From Coemansia sp. RSA 922 (taxonomy: Eukaryota; Kickxellomycota; Kickxellomycetes; Kickxellales; Kickxellaceae), in contig JANBQS010000286.1 of assembly GCA_027577415.1 (NCBI GenBank), positions 1 through 22,603 of the forward strand: a stretch of DNA of 22,603 nt, in the 5' to 3' direction. Both the position numbers and the translations under genes were made by a program. The notes below the pieces were generated by a model. That model was not told where the DNA came from, searched no databases, and was given only the letters and a program-made list of their open reading frames with translations. Each line of letters starts with the position of its first letter. The first letter of the stretch is position 1. Positions 16,184-22,603 of this stretch are shown here, piece after piece.

Positions 16184-16810
16184 ATGGCCAAATCTACACT
16201 AAAGGAACAGAAAAGAGTCGAATTTCAGGGTGCCACACACGTTTTAAACATAATACTATGCTCCTCAATGTTCATCTGTCAGGTATTGATGTGTGTCTAT
16301 CAGGCTCCTTACTACAGCTCAGCCATGTTTACTCTTCAGTATTTTAGACGTGGCGTAATAATGTCATGACTTGTAGTACTTATCTGGTGCAATTGGCGCA
16401 AGTCTGGAAGGTTCAGGAAACTATTTCCCATTTTTGCCTATAGATGCTTGAGCTATTTTGCCTATGGTTTTGTGTTTGCAGCTATTGGTGTATTTACTTT
16501 GCAGGACCCACTTACTTTGGCCTTGTATCAAGGCTACCAGCAACACCTCTGTCCAAAAGGCAATGATTGTAGTGGCAATATAAAGCCAGATATTATGCTC
16601 TATGTTATTACTGGAAATTGCACAGTGTGCTTTGCAAGCTTGATTACTGGAATACTATGTGCAATTATTGTAAGGCTCAACTACTATGAGCCAAGACAGG
16701 CTAGTGTAGGTGGATCCGACATGTGTGAAATCTGCGATAAACCTTCAGTTTATGAAACCCCCAGTTTATGCAAAGAATGCCATAAAGAGTATGAATCTAT
16801 TGAATTATAG
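16184..16810 (+). CDS. Small multi-span membrane protein with C-terminal zinc ribbon; one intron or an in-frame TGA
   Basis: Family not recognised. The frame from the ATG at 16184 and the frame ending at 16810 are the same, broken only by TGA at 16367-16369. The simplest model removes a 78-nt phase-2 intron, 16339 (GTATTT) to 16416 (TTCAG), giving 182 aa with three hydrophobic spans. Without removal, the skipped part reads as another hydrophobic segment (LVVLIWCNW) followed by a basic loop (RKSGRFRK). That would give four spans with good positive-inside topology, both termini cytosolic. Segments: N-terminal HVLNIILCSSMFICQVLM, middle SYFAYGFVFAAIGVFTL, a loop with two Cys (CPKGNDC), and ITGNCTVCFASLITGILCAIIV. 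The cytosolic end carries CEICDKPSVYETPSLCKEC, a CxxC...CxxC zinc ribbon. Codon use is AT-rich. The four-span model would look MARVEL/tetraspan-like. The gene is probable; its exact structure is open. Confidence 0.65.
16339..16416 (+). other. Candidate intron of 3n length containing an in-frame TGA
   Basis: GTATTT...GTTCAG, 78 nt, phase 2 (CA|G). A longer variant using TATAG at 16443 (105 nt) is also in frame. Because both lengths are multiples of three, retention would add residues up to the TGA at 16367, with the frame reopening directly after it. Confidence 0.45.
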
Positions 16811-17308
16811 AATTGTCCACCCAGCCTACACCCTCAACAACAAAACAGAATCGGGACGGTTTGGAAATTTTGGTATTGAACGATACATGATGTTGAAAGG
16901 ATTTGTTAGTTAGCTTTACAGTTTTATTATTAGTTGTCCTAGTTTTAATAATTATAGTACAATCTGCTCTTTATTAGCAGTGACCCGAGAGGACAAGTCA
17001 CTTGTTACCGTGCTACGCTGCAACAAACTCTACTGCCCTTGTTGCTCCCGGACTAAGTAGTATTGTCCTGGTAGAGTTATAAACGGGTGCAAGAAAGAAA
17101 GCGCAAATAGCGCTGTTGACTATCGGCCAGGCGGTGGCTAATTAGGAGATACAATTAAATTTTTTTTTTTTTTTTTTTTCAAACTTCTGTTGTAGTTCTA
17201 CTTACATTTGAGCGTGAACATAAGAGATAAATAAATATAGCGTATTTGATATATTTCAATTATATTCTATTCAAACTAAATGTTTGTCTATAAGCCCCCT
17301 ATTGGCTA
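16811..17308. other. Convergent 3' intergenic region with a 20-T tract
   Basis: The membrane-protein gene (plus) and the secreted-protein gene (minus) converge here. The stretch holds a 20-nt homopolymer of T (17160-17179) and a small inverted repeat ACAAGT-C-ACTTGT at 16993-17005. I see no coding frame and no tRNA-like box A/B arrangement. Confidence 0.6.
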
Positions 17309-17608
17309 CTAGTCATACCTCCTAACCATAAATGACTTGATAGGGCTTGGAATGTCAAAGACCGTTCCGTCGCCAGCTACGTCTAAGAAAACCCCGTTCT
17401 TGCATGCCGAGTCGCTATAGTATGAGACTGCGCCTCCAGTAGACACTATCTTATTCTTAGAACCAACGAACTTGCGGCCGACGCGGTAGCATTCGTTCTT
17501 GGTGTAGCTCTCCTTTTCTCCTGCTTCATTAGTCAAAGTAACCTTAACGGCGGCATGACAAAGTGCCAGCATGCAACCGAGAGCAGGAAGAATAACGAAG
17601 AAGCGCAT
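17309..17608 (-). CDS. Small secreted protein, 99 aa
   Basis: Family not recognised. The ATG at 17608 begins a clear signal peptide (MRFFVILPALGCMLALCHAA) with a likely cleavage after CHA. The frame continues upstream to another ATG but those codons belong to a leader containing a tandem repeat, and the extension would bury the signal peptide. The mature part, about 80 aa, is mostly beta-like: VKVTLTNEAGEKESYT, NECYRVGRKFVG, GGAVSYYSDSACKNGVFLDV, ending SFMVRRYD. It has two cysteines that could form one disulfide. The pattern YYSDSACKNG recurs in small secreted proteins of several fungi. An extracellular or cell-wall role is likely, but nothing in the sequence points to a toxin or an enzyme. 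A TATA box, a repeat-bearing leader and four heat-shock-like sites lie upstream, so it is probably an inducible gene. Confidence 0.8.
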   Translation of the reverse strand: MRFFVILPALGCMLALCHAAVKVTLTNEAGEKESYTKNECYRVGRKFVGSKNKIVSTGGAVSYYSDSACKNGVFLDVAGDGTVFDIPSPIKSFMVRRYD

Positions 17609-17667
17609 GGTCGAATTGAAAACAGTGAGTAAAAGTGCAAAAAAATGTGTTGTACAAGTGGTGATAT

Positions 17668-17704
17668 GATAGTGTGTGTTGGATAGTGTGTGTTGGATAA
17701 TGTG
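17668..17704 (-). repeat. 14-bp tandem repeat in the secreted gene's leader
   Basis: On the plus strand the unit GATAGTGTGTGTTG occurs at 17668-17681 and 17682-17695, with a partial third copy to 17704. It falls between the TATA box and the ATG, so it is in the 5'UTR as a CA-rich CAACACACACTATC repeat on the sense strand. Confidence 0.8.
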
Positions 17705-17734
17705 CTGGCCAAAACTGCAGCGGCTAGGCGGCAA

Positions 17735-17740
17735 TTTATA
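17735..17740 (-). promoter_or_regulatory. TATA box of the secreted-protein gene
   Basis: TATAAA on the minus strand, 127 nt before the ATG at 17608 and downstream of the TTCCAGAA cluster. Confidence 0.65.
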
Positions 17741-17796
17741 CAAAAATTCAACAATGACGGGTTGTCAGAGTGAAGAAAAAAATTCCAGTGTTTTTT

Positions 17797-18023
17797 TTCC
17801 AGAAGTTTCTACAGCAAACGTGCACACAAATGCAAAGCAACAATTTCTTTGTGCGGCTACCGCAGATGACCTACTTTGCAAAGCTTTTCTGGAAAGAGCA
17901 CAATTGCTAGTTTTATTTTCCAGAAAAGACTACTCTCACGTGAAAAAACTAAAAATATATTCTAGCATTCTGCACTAGTCTTTTACAACACGTTTAAAAG
18001 ACACTCCATTGTCTTTTCCAGAA
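17797..18023. promoter_or_regulatory. Cluster of four TTCCAGAA heat-shock-like sites
   Basis: TTCCAGAA occurs at 17797-17804, 17918-17925 and 18016-18023, and in reverse (TTCTGGAA) at 17887-17894. A partial TTCCAG is at 17783. Flanks are also similar (CTTTTCCAGAAAG). TTCnnGAA is the inverted two-unit core of heat-shock factor sites. All four lie 57-283 nt upstream of the secreted gene's TATA box. I found only one other copy in the window, inside the HECT coding region. Confidence 0.6.
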
Positions 18024-19176
18024 AGCAATGCCATTTTTTTTAAAGGAAACTAAAAAAGCATCTTCTCGCTTTGGGTAATGCACCCTATGAGCATGCCGTT
18101 CTCTTTGAAGGTGGATTGGTGTGGGCTTTTTGGAATTCGAGAAGCTATAGCACAAAGATGGCCCACATGATGAGCCAGCCTGATTGTTTGATCCTTTGAA
18201 CTACCTACCTATGTCATGACAGCTACAACAAGGAGCTGTGCAAATGAGTCAACTAATGCGGTTACTGTCAAGATGCTCTAGTACAGGGATAAGGGTCAGT
18301 CATGGATTGTGCACATGGTGCCAAGAGAGAATGAGTACAAGTCGGTAGTCAGGAAGGAAGAGGCAGCAGAAGTGCAGACAAATAAAAAGAGACAAGCAAT
18401 GCGAGAGCCAAAGCCACCGGATACAATGTGAAACACTGGAGCGCCAAAGTATCCACAGGAGGGTATGACACATAAAATAATTGACTATGGAAAGCTGTGT
18501 AAAGTATTTGTTAGTTATTGGAATCGACATGTAAGGAGCTAGGCAGGGGAATGTGGTCTGTCTACACAAAATGCCCAAAAGTTTTCGGGAGTGTAAGCTT
18601 CCCACATGTGGTTGGGGCGACATTACATAGAGTGTAATATATTTTTCAATCTCTAGGGCTATTCAAGAACCATTGCTCATGTCCACACATCGCTCCAATA
18701 CAACGACATTATCATTGGTTTTCTTTGAGCCATCTTTATTCACTTTTGTGCGGATAATAACTTAAAAAAAGAGGCAGTAAAAGAAAATGTGTTGTTCTCT
18801 TTAGAAAGTGTCTGAGCAGTGAATGCTTTTTTTTACTGACGTCATCTCCTTCCTCGCAATGAAGCCAAATCGAATGAAACCCCCCAAAAACCCACATATC
18901 CCAATTTGTTTCAGAAAATGCCTGGACAAAGTGGCAGCTTTCTGGGCTTGGGCAAGCGGAAACCATCCTTGCTCACGAGGTTTCCTTTTTAAAAAAAGTG
19001 GGATGAGAAATCTGCATAGTACTTTGCTCACTGGTTTTCTTTCTTGAAAGTAGCAACAATACATCATTGGTGATTGTGAACGTCATTTGTTATCTCATTG
19101 TCAATTTTTTTTGCAGCCAGAGCACCCTTCCTTGCAATCAAGGAAAAAAATGGGGGAGAAAGCATCTTGGCCCTCA
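18024..19176. other. Long intergenic region, no gene seen
   Basis: About 1.15 kb upstream of the ubiquitin-like gene. The minus frame at 18300-18623 is rich in Cys, Trp and His without any domain or signal-like order and has no promoter-like sequence, so it is not called. A perfect CRE-type palindrome TGACGTCA lies at 18837-18844. Nothing else stands out. Confidence 0.55.
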
Positions 19177-19183
19177 TATAAAA
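19177..19183 (+). promoter_or_regulatory. TATA box of the ubiquitin-like gene
   Basis: TATAAAA (followed by G), 109 nt before the ATG at 19286. It is followed by a T/C-rich tract at 19201-19225, the same layout as the orphan gene at 4622. Confidence 0.7.
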
Positions 19184-19285
19184 GAAAAGCAAACGGCTGG
19201 TTTTTTTTTTCTCCTTTCTTTCTTCAGCACACTTTCACCTACATAATCTCAGACATTACATTCACTACTAGCTTGATTGATTCAG

Positions 19286-19537
19286 ATGACAGATCTTAAA
19301 CTAAACATGATGCTCCCAGATGGAGACGTGGAGGTGATTACAGTTACTGGGGTTGAAATCACCACCATAAAAGATATAAGGGATCATTTAACGCATATAT
19401 ATGGGGAGCCTGGGAATGGCTTGGTTTTACTAATTTTTAATGGGCACACTCGTAATGGAGGAGTACTACTTAGTGATGAAGATGAATATAATAGTGCTAT
19501 GGTTATACACTGCGGCATGGGAAATATTTTTTCTTAG
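19286..19537 (+). CDS. Orphan ubiquitin-like (beta-grasp) protein, 83 aa
   Basis: A small protein that aligns by eye with ubiquitin over its whole length. Strand 1 is LKLNMMLPDG (4-13), strand 2 VEVITV (15-20), the helix TTIKDIRDHLTHIYG (26-40), and strand 3 with turn LIFNGHTRNGGVLLSD (49-64). The last segment lines up with LIFAGKQLEDGRTLSD of ubiquitin. The last strand is MVIHC (72-76). The C-terminus reads GMGNIFS, so the diglycine needed for conjugation is not present; cleavage after MG would not create one. It may be a non-conjugated modulator or a decoy domain. The ATG at 19286 is the first in frame and follows a TATA box and T-rich initiator region. Codon use is AT-rich, unlike the adjacent APC4. 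No close family comes to mind. The fold call is moderate and rests on manual alignment only. Confidence 0.7.
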   Translation: MTDLKLNMMLPDGDVEVITVTGVEITTIKDIRDHLTHIYGEPGNGLVLLIFNGHTRNGGVLLSDEDEYNSAMVIHCGMGNIFS

Positions 19538-19898
19538 GCAGTGTATTACATGTTGATCAGAATGCTGATGACACCATTCTGCTATTCGGCTAATTGACAG
19601 GAGTGTAAGCAAACTGTGGTTCTACGCTTGTTGAATCCAGCAATTAGCAGCTTTTAATGACTTGGTTTTAATTTATTTACATACTAGCTGCCTTATTTAT
19701 TCAATATACTCAGTTGTTATAATTCAAAATAATTGTGCATACAGTCAGATAAGGACATCCAAAGATCATCAGTCCATAAGTGGTCCCCGCAAGGATAATT
19801 CGGTTTGGTTTCTGAATCCAAGCGATATATATTTTTAGGATAGTCTTTCATTCTTTACTCTATATGTTTTTTTATTTACTTGCACTAATTTCAAGGCA
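19538..19898. other. Intergenic region before APC4
   Basis: 361 nt holding the 3' flank of the ubiquitin-like gene and the APC4 promoter. It is A/T-rich towards APC4, with no TATAAA box. No gene seen. Confidence 0.6.
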
Positions 19899-22603
19899 AT
19901 GTCACATTCCATATTAGGGCCCTCTGGTAATGCGTACGCGTTGAATGGCTTCCAGTCGCTGTCCAATAAGGAAACGCTACAGCTACGCGCAGGAGTGGCG
20001 CCAAAGGAACCCAAACCCGAGAAATACGTTGCGCCTCACTGGTGCCCGTCAATAGACGTGCTTGCCGTGCCTGAGGGCAAAGCTCTGCGTCTAGTACGAC
20101 TGAGCGGAGGACAGACGATTTGGCGACGGACTCTAAACGATCAACACTCGCGGACAGCTGCACTCGCCGAAACAAACACTGGCAATGACAAACGCAGTAC
20201 CGAGGGACAGATACGGGCTGTTGTTTGGCACCCAACTATCACGTGTCTTGCTGTGTTGCATTCTGACGGCACGCTTGTGCAGCGCGACGCTACGGGAGGC
20301 GATGTCATACATGAGTCGAAGATTGAGCTGGGTGATGGAGAGCTGGTGGCTGCTATGGAGTGGATTCAGTGCGATACTGGTTGCTTACAGAACGAGCGTG
20401 GGGGTGGCCGGCCGTTGGAGCAGGACTTGCCGCGGCTTACGTCTGCCGATCGGAGCAAGGCTATGCCCAGCCATGTCAACCCAACGACAGAGCCGCTAAC
20501 CGCCATTATTGTTGTGACTGCCGCGGGTCGCGTCATTGTTAGTCTCGGCGGCGTATTCACCCTGCCCGTTGCCAGCGCGCCGAGTGAGCTGGAAGAAGCG
20601 GCTGCTGCGGGCTCCAAATACACCGTCGTTTGTGCCAAGCTGGATGAGAAGGACTACAGACTGTACGTTGTATTTTCTGTACAGCCTCCCGCTAACCACG
20701 ATACACAGGCTGCTGTGAGTTCCAAGCTGGTGGTGTGTGCCCTGAACATGCCGTTGTTTACGCAGACTTCTGGCGACCTCAGCAGGTTCACTACGCTCTT
20801 TGCTAGGCTGTCCGGACTCTGTCTTTACATGGAAACGGCTCTCGACGTGCTTATCAAGGAGTCTGAAGCCCGTGCGGAGAGCGCCTCGCGTACTATGCTT
20901 CTGGACTCGCTGGAGAGCGTGCTTCGAGATCACGGCGTCGACGATGTGACGAGCCCCGAGGCTGACCTAATACGGCTGGTGGTTACTGGGCGTGCTAGCG
21001 AGTCAGTGTCGCAGTTTTTGCTTTCAAAGATGAAGGCAACCAAGCTGAGTAGCTGGGAAAGTGCCGGCCGCTTGGGCGCCGTGGCCATAGTCCGGCTGGT
21101 GTACCAGCATATCCAGCCGGCTATTGAGCGAGCTATTTTGGCTATTAGCGAACTGCAGCCGATAATCGGGGACTGGGCGAAGCAAGCGAATACGTTTGGC
21201 GAGGACAGCTCCGTTATTTTAGAGAGATTGGAGTGTACAAAGCTGGCGCTTGAGCGGGCGGTTGTTGTTTGGGGCTGGCTGTTTGCGAGGTTCGAGGAGT
21301 ATATGTCGGCTATATGTGGCGAGCAGCGCGAGAACCAAGAGTTTGCTGACTGGGCGCTCTTCGCCATCGACGACCTGCACTGGCAGAACGAGGGGTCGAG
21401 GCCAGTGGAGAACGACGACGATGGCTCACGGCCTGTACGTCCGGATATCGACTATGAGCTTTTGCTCAAGTTTATCCGCGATGCCTTCCACAGAGAGACT
21501 GAACTCAATCCCGCTGACAGGAGCTTGCTTCGTATGTTGTACGCTCGCCGAGCACGGACTGCCACAGACAAGGAACTGCTGAGTGCCTATGTCAATGAGC
21601 TGTTCAAGGGCAAGCGAGCTGCCGATATGACTCGAATGGAGGATGACGGCCACTTGAAATATGTCTTTCACAGCGCGCAGTTAGTCGATGACGCACTGGC
21701 TAGCTGCGGGTTGGCGGAGGACGGCGGGACTGCTATGCAGCCTACGTGTCAGGAACTGCTGGGCGAGGCAAAAGAGTTTACGCTTGGCGCGCTCAAGTGG
21801 CCATCTAATATGCTGGGCAGCAGTGTCTCTTGGGACAATGCTCCACTTGTCTCGCTGGTATTAGAGAGTAGCGAGGATGGGAGACGAGTCTCGGATATAC
21901 GCAAAGTGGAGGAAGGAGGCGGAGAGAGCGGAAGTGGTTGCATGTACGTCGCGACTACTCTTGCATCCAGCCAGACTCTAGAGCTGCTCATGTTTCCATG
22001 TAATCAGCCTGGCACGTCCTTTGTCGCTCTCGTTGACTTGGTAGTTTTAGCCCAAGCAGCGAGTCTGACTGGAACAAACACTTCTGTGAATGTTACTGAT
22101 TTGTCATTCTTTGATGACAACCTCTTGGGTCTGACGTTTTCTGTCGACGGAAGCGACTCTCTGTACTTGGGTGCACTGCAGTATCGCTACAAAGCAAACG
22201 AGTCTCCACTCAAATATCAACAAGCACCACTTCTTTCGACTGTCGACATACTGCAGGTAAAGTATTTCAAGGCTTTTTGTTCATGCTCTATGACGTAGGG
22301 TTGTGGCTAACTCTATGCATACTTGAAGCTGCATGTACTTTAAGTAGCCACTTGCGATAATGTAAGGATACACTTTTTGTGCCACTAACTATCCTGACTT
22401 TATGATTGTACCTTTGTGTAGCCTATGACAAGAAGCCCGCTGGTGTTTGCGCGGCTACTGAAAGTTAATGAAGCCTCTTCTAACCATTCGGTGGCTCTTG
22501 CTTGTAACGGGAACACTGGGAGAAGGTGTATTGCTGTAGTTGAACGTCGCGGCAAATACTGGTGGCCCTACGATATGGACAATGAAGATAGTGACGATGA
22601 TTT
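19899..22603 (+). CDS. APC4: Anaphase-promoting complex subunit 4 (3' end at window edge)
   Basis: Exon 1, 19899-22256, encodes 786 aa; after a 165-nt phase-0 intron, exon 2 starts at 22422 and runs to the window edge. Apc4 is a scaffold subunit of the APC/C ubiquitin ligase that drives mitotic exit. The N-terminal Apc4 WD40 region is recognisable: HWCPSIDVLAVPEGKALRLVRL, then IRAVVWHPTITCLAVLHSDG. The Apc4 long helical domain follows from about residue 300, with LVYQHIQPAIERAILAISEL and AVVVWGWLFARFEEYMSAI. The C-terminal piece in exon 2 (VALACNGNTGRRCIAVVERRG, then WWPYDMDNEDSDDD) matches the family's end, where an acidic tail follows a short strand pair. The stop must therefore be only a few codons beyond the window or at its edge. 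Codon use is GC-biased, as in ENP2. Confidence 0.9.
22257..22421 (+). other. Intron in APC4
   Basis: The donor is CAG|GTAAAG and the acceptor TTTGTGTAG ends at 22421. ACTAAC occurs at about 22384-22389. Phase 0, 165 nt, joining ...STVDILQ to PMTRSPLVFA..., which then leads into the conserved Apc4 ending. Confidence 0.85.

Noticed and set aside
16811..17308. Possible tRNA or small RNA gene in the convergent spacer
   Set aside because: The small inverted repeats do not form a cloverleaf, and no A-box/B-box pair precedes the 20-T tract.
17609..17743. Upstream ATG of the secreted protein (45 extra residues)
   Set aside because: It would lie at or before the TATA box and leader repeat and would place the signal peptide inside the protein.
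17676..17978. 100-aa plus-strand frame over the secreted gene's promoter
   Set aside because: It covers the leader repeat, TATA box and TTCCAGAA sites and has no protein-like features.
18300..18623. 107-aa minus-strand frame
   Set aside because: Composition is dominated by Cys, Trp, His and Leu with no domain, signal order or promoter; it looks like a chance frame.
18837..18844. CRE-type TGACGTCA as a promoter element
   Set aside because: It is a single site over 330 nt upstream of the nearest TATA box; there is no second copy or supporting context.

Overview
The window reads as nuclear DNA of an early-diverging filamentous fungus. Genes are compact and on both strands. Introns are short (about 50-165 nt) with GT-AG ends and, in some, TACTAAC-type branch points. 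Products are plainly fungal or eukaryotic: a VAP/Scs2 protein, a Hul4-like HECT ligase, Enp2, Sen15 and Apc4. The F-box-like protein and the style of the small secreted proteins remind me most of Kickxellales (Coemansia/Linderina relatives). That placement is an inference from family resemblance, not a proven identification. I see no tRNA, rRNA, CRISPR array, transposon or viral remnant.

Layout. 1-1052 (+): VAP/Scs2-like ER tail-anchored protein, cut by the left edge. 1204-6384: an accessory block with two paralogous small GPI-anchored secreted proteins (both minus, 1204-1554 and 6064-6384). Between them lie an F-box-like protein (minus) and an orphan 130-aa protein (plus). 6749-15081: five conserved-looking genes head-to-tail on the minus strand. 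Read along the window they are a Topors-like RING E3, an alpha/beta hydrolase, an unrecognised 222-aa protein, a Hul4-like HECT E3 with one intron, and the ribosome-biogenesis WD40 protein Enp2. Enp2 is divergent from SEN15 (15359-15806, +), a tRNA-splicing endonuclease subunit with one intron. 16184-19537: a second accessory stretch with a small multi-span membrane protein carrying a C-terminal zinc ribbon, a small secreted protein with a heat-shock-like promoter, and an 83-aa ubiquitin-like protein. 19899-22603 (+): APC4, running off or almost off the right edge.

Two regulatory classes are visible. The lineage-specific genes (both GPI proteins, F-box-like, orphan 130-aa, secreted 99-aa, ubiquitin-like) have a TATAAA/TATAAG box about 85-130 nt before the ATG. 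The conserved genes lack one and instead have short A/T-tract spacers. The four tandem minus-strand junctions among the conserved genes each hold strong inverted repeats, and one (13167-13244) looks like a row of hairpins ending in a T tract.

Several products touch ubiquitin: F-box-like, Topors-like RING, HECT, APC4 and a ubiquitin-like protein without a terminal diglycine. This may be chance, but it is worth recording. The best candidates for something undescribed are the ubiquitin-like protein (19286-19537), the GPI-protein pair duplicated together with its promoter, the TTCCAGAA cluster before the secreted gene, the in-frame TGA in the membrane-protein gene, and the 3'UTR-type intron after the orphan gene.
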